Shown here: piece by piece, positions 1-9,070 of the stretch
How the letters are laid out: every line of letters begins with the position of its first letter
How positions within the stretch are numbered: the stretch's first letter is position 1
Assembly (NCBI GenBank): GCA_030737875.1
Contig: CM060910.1
Location: 620,509,303-620,573,302, forward strand
Source of the DNA: Allium sativum
Lineage: Eukaryota; Streptophyta; Magnoliopsida; Asparagales; Amaryllidaceae
Direction of reading: 5' to 3'
DNA length: 64,000 nucleotides
Notes under the pieces: generated by a model
Database searches by the model: none
Told to the model about the DNA's origin: nothing
Seen by the model: the letters and a program-made list of their open reading frames with translations, nothing else
Program-made: the position numbers and the translations under genes

Positions 1-254
1 CAACTGCCACATTCACTCTCAAATTTAATTAAAGTTCTACATATTAAATCAAGAACAAAATAATCATAAGACATAAAGAAATAAATGCAATAAAGGTAAA
101 TGACACACAATATTTTTATAGTGGTTCAGACAAATCAATACCTACATCCACTTTATAATCTTTTGTTTATATCAACCAGATTGTTCTAGGAAAGTCGTGC
201 TTTTGTACGTAGTTTACAAAAAAAAGAAACAATGTAATCTTAAGTTAAATAGTG
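1..254. other. Non-coding stretch downstream of the Tat integrase
   Basis: AT-rich sequence with no ORF. It lies just beyond the integrase stop read on the minus strand, so it is probably the 3' untranslated or spacer part of the old Tat element. No LTR end, purine tract or primer site could be placed in it, and the element's left end is outside the window. Confidence 0.4.
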
Positions 255-1290
255 CTACAAGTGCTGGGCATTCCACGCTCTGGGGATTTCATCACCATCT
301 ACGGTCCTCAGCTTGAAAGCTCCTTTGTCAAATTTCTGTTGAATGGTGTATGGTCCCTCCCATTTCGGACTTAAGTGGGCGGTGGTCGGGAAGACACGTT
401 TCAAGGCTAAGTCTCCAAGTTCAAAGGTCTGGGGTTGAACCTTTCTGTTATAGTATCGCACAACCTAGTGTTTATGCCTCGAGGTGCATAAGTTCACTTC
501 ATCTCTTTTTTCCTCAATCTCGTCCAGGGACTCGAGGAGAAGCGCTTTATTTGTCATCGGATCATAATACATTGTCTTGTGAGTGGGAACTTCCAATTCC
601 ACTGGAATAACTGCTTCTGATCCGAATGAAAGTGAGAAGGGGGTACAACCAATCACTGATTTGTAAGTCATTTTGTTGGCCCAAAATGCGAGGGGCAATT
701 CATCGACCCACATGGTTTTCTCCTGCTTTAATCGCTTCTTTAGAATGGACTTAATGATTTTGCTTACTGCTTCAACTTGACCATTCGGTTGCGGGAGAGC
801 TACTATGGTGTATCTCTTCTCTATTTTGTATTTTTAGCAAAAATCTTTGAATTCGGTGCGATCAAACTGGGTTCCATTGTCAGTTATGATGGACTTATGA
901 ATTCCGAATCAGCAAATTATGTTTCTAACAGCGAAACTGATCACCTGCTTTGTCGTAATCATGGTTAATCACTCGGCTTCCGGCCATTTAGTAAAGTAAT
1001 CTACGGTGACAATTGTGTACTTTGCTCCACTTTTGGCGATTGGTAGGCTTCTAATGATGTTTATTCCCCATGTAGCGAACGACCACGGGCTCACAATTGA
1101 CTCAAAATGACCGGAGGGTGCTCTTGGGATCTTTGCAAATTTTTGGCACCTATCGCCGCGTTATGAGTAATCGGCGGCATCTCGATTCACGGTAGGCTAG
1201 AAGCAACCATACCGCAATATTTCCTTACCAATGTTTGACCACTAGTTTGATCTTCACATTCACCCTCCTGCACTTATCTTAGTACACATT
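255..1290 (-). pseudogene. Integrase, Tat-type (decayed)
   Basis: In the family this enzyme inserts the retroelement cDNA into the chromosome. Read in the coding direction, the core begins near 1130 with QKFAKIPRAPSGHF and SPWSFATWGINII, where the usual first catalytic Asp of WGIDII is Asn. The second Asp is kept in TDNGTQF (about 860-890) and the Glu in NGQVEAVSK (about 770-800). The C-terminal part covers 713-255: MWVDELPLAFWA, then FGSEAVIPVE, then a PYTIQQKF-like end stopping at NAQHL. The ORF is broken by stops after FTKWPEAE and between the two 3' frames near 465. It cannot encode an active enzyme. Confidence 0.85.
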
Positions 1291-1298
1291 TGAAGTTG

Positions 1299-2098
1299 TC
1301 ATGTGCTGTATGCCGGAGCAAAGGCATTGAAAATCCTTGACGATAAAGAACTTAATCTCGCAGCTTTACGAAGCATGACTCGTCTCTTACTCTTTTTTGC
1401 CGGGAGTGCTCCGTTTTGCAGAAATTTCTTTATTGGTGTCATCCATGACTCTCTTTCCGGTTTGGTTTTCAGCACCGAATCAACTTCCATCTGGTCGATG
1501 CTTGGGGACTTTAGTACCTCGATCGGGACCATCTCTATTTCCTTCGGATTATCAGAACTTGCCAACTTAGCTAATCTATTCGCTTTCTGATTTTCCGTCT
1601 GCGGAATGTGGGTTATTATATGATGCTCTATGTTGTCTAATAACTCCTCTACCATTTTTAAGTAAGTGACAAGTCGAGGTCCCTTAGCCTGAAGTTCTTT
1701 CCGAACCTGGCAAACAACGATCTTCGAATCACAGGAAATGTTTAGCGTTGTTACCCCAATTCCTTAGTGAGTTTCAACTCAACAATCCGGGCCTCGTATT
1801 CGAAATCATTGTTAGTTGCGGAAAATTCTAACCGCAGAGCATAGTAAATTGATCGTCATTCACGTGTTGTTAAGACAACTCTGGCGCTGGATCGTCGAAC
1901 ATTCTTTTCTCCATCTGTATATAGCTTCCAGGGGCTAAGTTCTAACTTCTGCTCTGAGGGGCCACCCTTTTCATCTAACACATCCTCCTTAGGGATTGTC
2001 AATTCAGCGAAGAAGTCGGCTAACGCCTGCCCCCTTATTAACCTTCTGGGTTGGAAGTTTAGGTCGAACTGGCTTAGTTCAATATTTCATTTAAGCAG
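1299..2098 (-). pseudogene. Second (Tat-type) RNase H domain and linker to integrase
   Basis: Coding-sense fragments include WKLYTDGEK (about 1925-1900) and ALRLEFSATNNDFEYEAR (about 1840-1785), matching the Asp- and Glu-bearing strands of the extra RNase H in Tat elements. They are followed by IITHIPQTENQKANRLAKLAS in the 118-residue frame 1655-1299, where the usual ADALAKLAS helix has become ANRLAKLAS, so the last catalytic Asp position is lost. After that comes the variable linker (SWMTPIKKFLQNG-like) that precedes the integrase zinc finger. Stops and frame changes separate the pieces. Confidence 0.7.
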
Positions 2099-3553
2099 TC
2101 ATCCAGATGCTTTAGGCCATTGTAAGACTTGTCGAAGTGGTTGATCAATATATACAACAATTGGATGAGCTTGGAAATAATGGAAAAGTTTTATAGAAGC
2201 AATCAATAAGCTGTATGCAAGTGTCTCTTTCTTCAGATAGTTGCGCTCTGCTGCTGCCAACTTCTTACTCACATAATATACTAGTCTTTGAACTTTGTCT
2301 TCCTCACGAACCAAAGTTGAATTAATGGCATGAGATGACACTGCTAAATATACAAATAAATCTTCATGGTCCACTAATTTAGACAGTATTAAGGGTTTTT
2401 CTAGGAGATCCAATAGGTTCTGAAAAGCTTCTATGCAATCTGGGGTCCACTCAAAATTGTGCTCCCCACATTTTATCAAATTGAAGAGAGGAAAGCATTT
2501 GTCCGTGGCCTTAGAAATAAACCTTCTTAGCACTATGTCCTTTCCTGCCAAACTTTGAATATCTTTGATCTTTCGCGGTTCTTCAATATTCCTGATTGCG
2601 GCAATTTGATCGGGATTAATCTCGATTCCGCGTGAACTGACTATGAAGCCCAAAAATTTTCTTAATGCAACTCCAAATGAGCATTTCCAAGGATTTAGCT
2701 TCATTCCATATCGTCGAAGGATACTGAACATTTCTGCTAAGTCTGTTGTGTGGTCAGATGATCGCTTTGACTTTACGAGCATATTGTCCACATAAATTTC
2801 CATTGTTTTCCCAATTTGGTTTTAAAACATTCGATTCACTAAGCGCTGATAGGTAGCTTCGGTATTCTTTATTTCGAAAGGCATCACCACATAGCAGTAC
2901 AACCCTAAGTCTGTGATGAAATTGGTATGTTCCTGATCTAGCACGTGCATAGGAATCTGGTTGTACCCCGAATATGTATCCATGAAAGAGAGAGGTTCAT
3001 GTCCCACCATTGAGTCTACTAGTTAGCGAACTCTAGGGAATGGAAAGTTGTCCTTTGGGCAGACTTTGTTTATATCAGAAAAGTCAATATATGTTCGCAA
3101 CTTTCCATTGGATTTCTTGACTAGGACGGGGTTTGATATCCAGTCAGGATATGTCGAATCTCTGATGAATCTGTTATTTCTTAATTTCCCTACTTCTACT
3201 TTCAAAGTGTCCGACCTCTCCTGGCCCAGCATTCGCCTTTTCTATTTCACAGGAGGATGCTTTGGGTTTAATCTTAGCGAGTGGCTCATAACTGAAGGAG
3301 AGATCCCACATATATCAGCGTGGGTCCAGGCAAATACATCTAAGTTTTCTTTCCAAAAGTCTGTTAATTCCCTTGTCCGAAAGGAATCCAAGTGAGCTCC
3401 GATCTTCAAGACCTTTGTCTGGTCGTCGTTATCGATTGGAATGTCTATGGTTGCTTCATTAGGTGTCGCCTTCCTTCTCCCTGGTTCTTCTTCTTCTTCT
3501 TCTCTAGGATCAATGTCCTTGGACAAGTCGTTAGGTAACTTCCTCAGCGACAT
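2099..3553 (-). pseudogene. Reverse transcriptase plus first RNase H domain, Tat-type (decayed)
   Basis: In the family this region copies element RNA into DNA. Coding-sense order: an N-terminal region 3553-3242 with DVFAWTHADICGISP; fingers 3232-3023 with YPDWISNPVLVKKSNGK and IDFSDINKVCPKD; palm 3010-2822 with SFMDTYSGYNQIPM and VMPFEIKN; then 2803-2099 with IYVDNMLVKS, where the active-site YVDD reads YVDN. The first RNase H domain follows in the same 234-residue frame (LFVYLAVSSHAINSTLV onward) and ends near QWPKASG. Four frames are separated by stops at roughly 2810, 3015 and 3236. The Asp-to-Asn change in the active site alone would inactivate polymerisation. Confidence 0.85.
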
Positions 3554-3599
3554 TTTCTTTACTTGCTATGCTGAGCCCTCCTCGATAGGAAGGGAAATA

Positions 3600-4150
3600 T
3601 ATCTGGAATCCATTTATTTTCAATTGCACAACATCTTTAATTCTGCCATATAAAAAGCCTTTTCGGTGACCTAGTCGCCGCAAACCATTTCCACCTCAGC
3701 TTCAGTTGGGAACTTCATCAATAGGCACCAGATGTAATGCAGGCCCTAAATTCTGTAAGGTTCGGTCGTCCTAAGAATGCATTGTAAGGTGATCATGAAT
3801 GAGAGGATCCTTACTCTTCGACGATCTCCCTCTTCTAGCCCTATAGATAAGTCTATCATACTGATCAGAGCTGTTGACGATCCATTGAAACCACGTATCC
3901 ATCCCCCATATGATTTCAAATCCTTTTTCTCCAACTTCATTTGGTCGAATGACTTTTTAAATAGGATGTTGACGGAACTCCTGCAGTCCACAAGGGCTTT
4001 TTGTACCAATGCATGCCCAATAGTTGTAGTTATCACCAATGGATCAATGCTAAGTACTTCAACTCCGACGCTCTCTCTGTATCGAAAGATAACATCATCT
4101 GCAGCTGTCTTTTGCTATTTCACTGGTGTAGCTTTCTCAAGATTGCTACA
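3600..4150 (-). pseudogene. Aspartic protease and protease-RT linker, Tat-type (decayed)
   Basis: In the family it cleaves the Gag-Pol polyprotein. The minus-strand frame 4039-3746 reads ITTTIGHALVQKALVDCRSS, followed by VNILF. The active-site triplet, normally D-x-G-S-S in Tat proteases, here has Arg in place of Gly. Further along NAFLGRPNL-like (about 3775-3750) and LMKFPTEAEVEMVCGD (about 3715-3670) remnants follow in shifted frames. Upstream, 4282-4050, is the low-conservation gag-protease junction, interrupted by element A. Confidence 0.7.
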
Positions 4151-4277
4151 CTCTCCTATTTCTGGGTGTTTGGCTTTGTTAACATATTACTCCATTGTTC
4201 TATTGCTAGCTCTAGTCGGATGTGATCCCCAAGTTATATTTTTAATGACTATACCTTTTCTCTTTTGCTGAGCCGTG

Positions 4278-4282
4278 GGTTT
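4278..4282. repeat. Target-site duplication GGTTT, left of element A
   Basis: The five bases before the TG of the LTR are identical to 19095-19099 just after its CA. The Tat gag reading resumes directly beyond, which confirms the insertion point. Confidence 0.93.
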
Positions 4283-5171
4283 TGTAACAACCCGGAAAAT
4301 CTGGGCCAGTTTAAAATTTTTATTTTGGAAATTTTAGCGAATTTTGACGATTTAAAATAGATTATTTTAAATAGTATCGACGAAAAATTTATTTTGAATA
4401 TGATTCGAACGTATATATTTATACGCGTCGTCGTTTGAATATAAATATTTATATATAATTATAAATAGAATTGAAAATGGCGCGGTAGTTCGATAATTCG
4501 ATTTCAAACTTCAATGGAATGTACTGGGTGCAAAACAATCCGGATTTTAGTGAAACCAAAAACAATAGGATCTAATTGAGAGTATCTTTCCAACGAATCC
4601 GAATAATCAAATTTTCATAGCGGGAATCAAAAGATATGTCCGGTTGAAAACTCTGAATAGTCGCTATGGAATTCAGGCCCTTAAAAATGGAAATTTTGCA
4701 AATGACCTCGGATCTCGACGAAACCAGTTTTGTTGGGTCCGCAGTGTCAAGTTATTGCTAGATTCCAAATTTCATAATTTTTCGAATCAATATGTGAGCG
4801 TGGCAAAGGAAAACGCGTTTGACCAGTTTCAGTTGATTTTAATCGACTGGAAAATGACCATTTTTCCAACGGTCTCAGAATTCGACGAAACTAGTTTTGT
4901 TAGGACCGTATCGTCAATACGAAGCTAGAAAATATTTTTCTAGAATTTTTCAAGTTAATATGTGACCCCGGTAATTTGAAATGTACGTTTAAAATTCAAT
5001 ATAGTGGTTTAAATGTAAATTCAACGGAAGCAGATCGAAACAGTCGAATCAGCCTACGATACATATCCCATTGTGTTCAGAATGGGGGTAGAATGCTAGG
5101 GACGACAGTCGGTGGGTTTGATTCTGAGTTCGAAAGGAAAGTTTACTTTTTGAATAATAGAATAATAAAAT

Positions 5172-5552
5172 AATTATATATTATGTAAGCCTTTATTTCC
5201 CTTCCCCCTTCCCTCAGTTGACCAGTCAAAAAAAAAAAAAAAAAAAAAGAAGAGGAATGCTGGAGCGAATCGCGCCCCTCCCATCGCGTCAGCCACCGTC
5301 GACCACTCCCCACCCACCGCCGTTCTTCTCCGGGCCAGCGCCCCTCCGTCGACCCCCCTCTTTTGCTTCCCTCTCTCCTCCTCTATTGGAAGCCGCCCTT
5401 TTCAAGACCCAACGCCCTAGCTACCCCTCCCCTTTTCGCCAGCGCCCAGATCAACATCCGCCGGCCCTTTGCTACCCGCCACCACCTCCAACAGTGAGCT
5501 CCTCCCTCCTCCAACCGAGCCACATCTCCAACCACTCAAAAAAAAAAAAATG
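5172..5552 (+). promoter_or_regulatory. CT-rich, GC-rich leader in the LTR with an upstream TATA-like stretch
   Basis: A run of C and T of about 330 bp with a GC content far above its surroundings starts after a poly-A run at 5227 and ends at another poly-A run near 5550. A TATA-like stretch (TTATATATTA) lies at about 5174-5183. This composition is typical of a plant 5' untranslated exon. The same module is at 13168-13497, 41359-41760 and, in antisense, 53210-53640 and 60970-61400. The transcription start is inferred. The proline-rich frames across it change between copies, which argues against a protein. Confidence 0.45.
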
Positions 5553-5554
5553 CA

Positions 5555-5560
5555 GTAAGT
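5555..5560 (+). promoter_or_regulatory. Candidate 5' splice donor GTAAGT
   Basis: A perfect GTAAGT follows the CT-rich leader and is followed by a T run and long AT-rich sequence, as expected of a plant intron. Equivalent sites: GTAAGT at 13499-13504, GTGAGT at 41762-41767 in E, and AAG/GTACGG in G (minus, 53195-53200 and 60964-60969). A possible acceptor, TTGATTGACAG, ends at about 6857 and is present in A, E and G. Splicing is an inference. Confidence 0.4.
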
Positions 5561-5901
5561 TTTTTTTTCCTTCTAACTTTTGATTTATTCAAAGAAAACC
5601 GATTTTTGTTAGCTTAGAAAAATATGGTTTTTATATGAGGAGAAATAAAAAAAATGAGATCTTTGATGATATAAAAATAGAATTTTATCCTATGTAGCAA
5701 AAATAAAAGTATGATTTTTATATATAAAATTCAGTTTTTAATTTATAAAAAGGTATGATTTTAAGCAAATGAAAACTAGGTTTTTACATAAGGAAAGGTC
5801 GAACCTTTATACTAGGAAAGTTTAAATCATTATATTAGAAAAGTTTGAATTTTTATATAGTATAGAGAATAAAAATATAATTTTTATAGTGTGTTCATGA
5901 A

Positions 5902-6161
5902 AGTAAAAATGTGATTTTTATATATTGAACATCGAAATAAAAATGTGATTTTTATATATTGAACATCCAGATAAAAATGTGATTTTTATATATTGAACAT
6001 CGAAGTAAAAATGTGATTTTTATATATTGAACATCGAAATAAAAATGTGATTTTTATATATTGAACATCCAGATAAAAATGTGATTTTTATATATTGAAC
6101 ATCGAAGTAAAAATGTGATTTTTATATATTGAATAGCGAAGTAAAAATTCGATTTTTATAT
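5902..6161 (+). repeat. 34-bp tandem repeat with a three-unit higher-order pattern
   Basis: Seven copies of a 34-bp unit with core AAAAATGTGATTTTTATA. The units differ at the join (CGAAAT, CCAGAT, CGAAGT) and these three variants recur in the same order, so a 102-bp trimer has been duplicated. The 3' LTR has the same array at 13848-14107. Confidence 0.9.
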
Positions 6162-6252
6162 ATGTAGTGGCTACGGGCAACGAAGATGACGAAGATGCGA
6201 TAACGCTGAAGATTTCTATCAAAGAAGAGTCAAGATGATTGGATAGCTTTCT

Positions 6253-6329
6253 GTGAGAATTTCTCACCTTTCAATTTAATTTTTTCTAGTTATATATATA
6301 CTAGGATGCAGACGGTGCTTAGTAGCACC
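6253..6329 (+). promoter_or_regulatory. Conserved palindrome, TATA-like box and 16-nt hairpin
   Basis: Three elements in fixed order: a palindrome GTGAGAAnTTCTCAC at 6253-6267, TATATATATA at 6291-6300, and GGTGCTTAGTAGCACC at 6314-6329. The block is conserved in E (42438-42478) and, in antisense, in G (52325-52367 and 60094-60136), although the flanks have diverged. In G the hairpin reads GGTGCTTAGAAGCACC, which lengthens the stem. It is a candidate core promoter with the start of transcription in or near the hairpin. Confidence 0.5.
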
Positions 6330-6463
6330 CGACACAATCGTCCACAGACCATGGACTTGTTTGTTTGATTGCAAAAAAAAAAAATAGTTAGATTATTTGA
6401 TTGAAATTGAATTGTGTGGTGAAATGAATTGATTTGATTGATGTGTGAATGGCGTGGGCCTTC

Positions 6464-6504
6464 ACTAGACCGGGGGTAAGGCTAGGCCTCGTCCCGTTTC
6501 TAGT
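6464..6504 (+). other. Conserved stem-loop ACTAGA...TCTAGT
   Basis: The outer arms ACTAGA (6464-6469) and TCTAGT (6499-6504) enclose a GC-rich inner stem (CGGG...CCCG, AGGC...GCCT). It is almost unchanged in E (about 42622-42662) and G (about 52149-52189), so it is among the best conserved pieces of the LTR. A role as an RNA packaging or dimerisation signal is a guess. Confidence 0.5.
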
Positions 6505-7027
6505 ATCGTGCCGTTATGCCGCCGAAATTTTCTAAAATAAGTTAGAAAAATAAAAATACCATTTTATTTGAAGAATGAACTGAATAGAAATTCATATGTT
6601 AAAATAAAATGTTTTATCGTTAAAAATATAGTTTTAACGTGAAGTGAATAAAATAAAATATTCATTTACAAACCGAACGGTTTGTTTATGTACACCTATT
6701 TGAAGGACATTGATTGGGTCGATAAATTTTACACATCGCCCAACTGCACAAATAAAAATTTGTGTTTGATTGTTTGAAACCCCACACGGGTGTTGGGATG
6801 AAATTTGAAGTTCACTCATCCTGATTGATTAAATATGTCGATCGATTGATTGACAGGCTGTTATAAGCGTCAGATATCTATATTTGATGCTTATACAGTG
6901 CAGTGCACTTTGGTTGATGGTTGATTATTTCTCAATGCTATTATATACATGTGTTGTATGAAAATCCATATAATTAAATTTATATGGTGATTGATTGGGC
7001 CTCATTCCAATTTGAAAAATAAAGAGT

Positions 7028-7294
7028 AATATAAAATAAAGGTTCATGTGTTGACAGTACTCATCCATTGAGATTGGTCATGTGTTGAACGAAATATTTT
7101 AGCAATAAAATTTACATCTTTATCAATATAAAATAAAGGTTCATGTGTTGACAGTACTCATCCATTGAGATTGGTCATGTGTTGAACGAAATATTTTAGT
7201 AATAAAATTTACATCTTTATCAATATAAAATAAAGGTTCATGTGTTGACAGTACTCATCCATTGAGATTGGTCATGTGTTGAACGAAATATTTT
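7028..7294 (+). repeat. 97-bp tandem repeat, about 2.75 copies
   Basis: Units start at 7028, 7125 and 7222 and are nearly identical. Each holds two copies of a TCATGTGTTGA-like motif. The 3' LTR carries the same array at 14973-15239. E and G have the motif but not the triplication. Confidence 0.9.
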
Positions 7295-7420
7295 GATAAT
7301 AACAACTATTTTGAAAAAGAAATATTTGAAATAGAATATTTGAAAATAGAAATTTATGAAGCCGTGTTGATTAGATTGACGACATTTTGACGTGAACGAT
7401 ATTTATATCGATTTTATTCA

Positions 7421-7792
7421 TTTCGAAATGAATTGAATTAAAAACGATTTCGAAATGAATTGAATTGAAAACGATTTCGAAATGAATTGAATTGAAAACG
7501 ATTTCGAAATGAATTGAATTAAAAACGATTTCGAAATGAATTGAATTAAAAACGATTTCGAAATGAATTGAATTAAAAACGATTTCGAAATGAATTGAAT
7601 TAAAAACGATTTCGAAATGAATTGAATTGAAAACGATTTCGAAATGAATTGAATTGAAAACGATTTCGAAATGAATTGAATTGAAAACGATTTCGAAATG
7701 AATTGAATTGAAAACGATTTCGAAATGAATTGAATTGAAAACGATTTCGAAATGAATTGAATTGAAAACGATTTCGAAATGAATTGAAAACG
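7421..7792 (+). repeat. 27-bp minisatellite, 14 copies
   Basis: Unit GATTTCGAAATGAATTGAAT plus TGAAAAC, differing mostly by G/A near the end. Because 27 is a multiple of three, the antisense strand is open and would read NSIHFEIVF over and over. That is a by-product of the period, not evidence of a gene. Confidence 0.95.
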
Positions 7793-8688
7793 AATTCAAA
7801 TTGAATTGAAAGCGAATTGAAATGAATTCAAATTGAATTGAAATTTGAATTGAATAGAAATGAATTTTAAAACGAATTTATAAAGAAGAATTCAATTTTG
7901 ATTTGAATTGAAAAGGAAGTTGAAATTGCTTTTGAAACGAATTTAAAACTATTCATATAATTCGTTTTAAATAGAAATCGACGAAATATATATTATATAT
8001 ATAATATAATGGCCTGAATAGAACGCGCCGCGCCGCGGCAGTTCGTGAATTTCGACCATTTATTTCAAACGGACATTACGGGAGATCCGACCGTCGGATT
8101 CTCCTAAAACCAGAACCGTTGGGTTCGTATCGAAAAGAGCTTTCTAACGAATATTAGAAATTTGAAATCTAACGGTTGGATTTGGAGGCACGTCCAAATC
8201 AAATTTGAAAAAGGTCGCTGTAAGTGCAGTTCGATGGCCATTGATGGGAATCGACTGTACGGGCCTTGATAAAATTATTAAAAATAGTAATAATTTGTGT
8301 AAAATCATAAGAAATGATTTAGAAAGAATTGGGATGAAAAACTCCATATTTGAAAAGATAAAAATAGACTTTTATCGAAATGAACTAGTTTTGAACTAGA
8401 ATTACAATTCTATTTATTTTTAAAAATAAATAAATTGAATTTGTAATGGTTTTGAAAATAACCAGAATTTCCAATGATTGCATTGGAATGGATTTGAATC
8501 GAAATTGCCTTCGGAATATTTCGATGTTGGATTTCGTGATGATACAGATATTGTTATGGGAATTTGAAAGATATATATATATATATCGTTATTTCCAATG
8601 CGATATTTGTTAGTCGTAGAATTTGATATTGAATATAAGCCGGTAAATTTTCTATTCAGAGCCTTGTATTGAATATCAAATGTGATTT

Positions 8689-9007
8689 GGGTTTGTCGTG
8701 AATGGTGTCTTCACTAACACTGTTCTTGAACCCAGTTGAGAAAAGATTAAATCTTTTTATTTAGATTTAATGAAGTGTACCAATTCAATAATATTTAATT
8801 GGAATTGAATTGATATTGATATTGGGTTTATCGTGAACAGTGTTTTAAATAACACTTGTTCTTTAACCCAATAATTAATGGAATGATTTTTGGGTTTATC
8901 GTGAACAGTGTTTTTAAATAACACTCATTCTTCAACCCGATAATTAATGAATGTGATTTTGGGTTTATCGTGAACCGTGTTTTAAATGACACTGATTCTT
9001 TAACCCA
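8689..9007 (+). repeat. Four imperfect copies of a ~47-nt hairpin unit
   Basis: Each copy starts GGGTTTATCGTGAA (or GTCG) and ends TTTAACCCA, with GTGTT...AACAC arms inside, so each folds on itself. Copies are at 8689-8735, 8824-8871, 8892-8938 and 8961-9007. E, F and G show only one recognisable copy (about 45129-45176, 63897-63944, 49904-49946). Confidence 0.85.
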
Positions 9008-9070
9008 GTCGAAGATTAAAACTAAGTGGAGTTTTAGTGAATCTTTAATTAGATTGAAATGATCGAGAAT

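Larger units (their letters stand above)
1..4282 (-). mobile_element. Tat-lineage Ty3/gypsy element, pol segment (piece 1 of 3)
   Basis: Read on the minus strand from 4282 down to 255, the order is protease, reverse transcriptase, RNase H, a second RNase H-like domain and integrase. The second RNase H between pol and integrase is a hallmark of the plant Tat clade. Motifs such as DVFAW, NPVLVKK, MPF, TDNGTQF and NGQVEAV are legible, but the frame changes many times and stops are frequent. It is the substrate into which A, B and C inserted, and its gag continues at 19100-19732 and 30975-31678. Many stops, short frames and lost catalytic residues mark it as the oldest layer. It has no LTRs inside the window. 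Confidence 0.85.

Noticed and set aside
4644..4928. 94-residue frame conserved in four LTR copies as a possible small protein
   Set aside because: Differences between A and G copies mostly change residues, E has an in-frame stop, and the frame overlaps a periodic DNA motif. Kept only as a finding.
5218..5583. Proline-rich ORF in the CT-rich leader (also 13330-13527, 41460-41720 and antisense versions)
   Set aside because: Compositional artefact of C-rich sequence; frames shift between copies through indels and poly-A runs.
7421..7792. Regular repeat that could be mistaken for a CRISPR array
   Set aside because: There are no unique spacers; the units are contiguous, and the context is a plant retrotransposon.
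7371..7799. 142-residue antisense ORF with NSIHFEIVF repeats (also 15316-15690, 43757-44230, 50830-51246, 58598-59014)
   Set aside because: It is the translation of a 27-bp minisatellite. The frame is open because the period is a codon multiple, and it appears in whatever frame the array dictates. No start context, domain or conservation beyond the DNA repeat.
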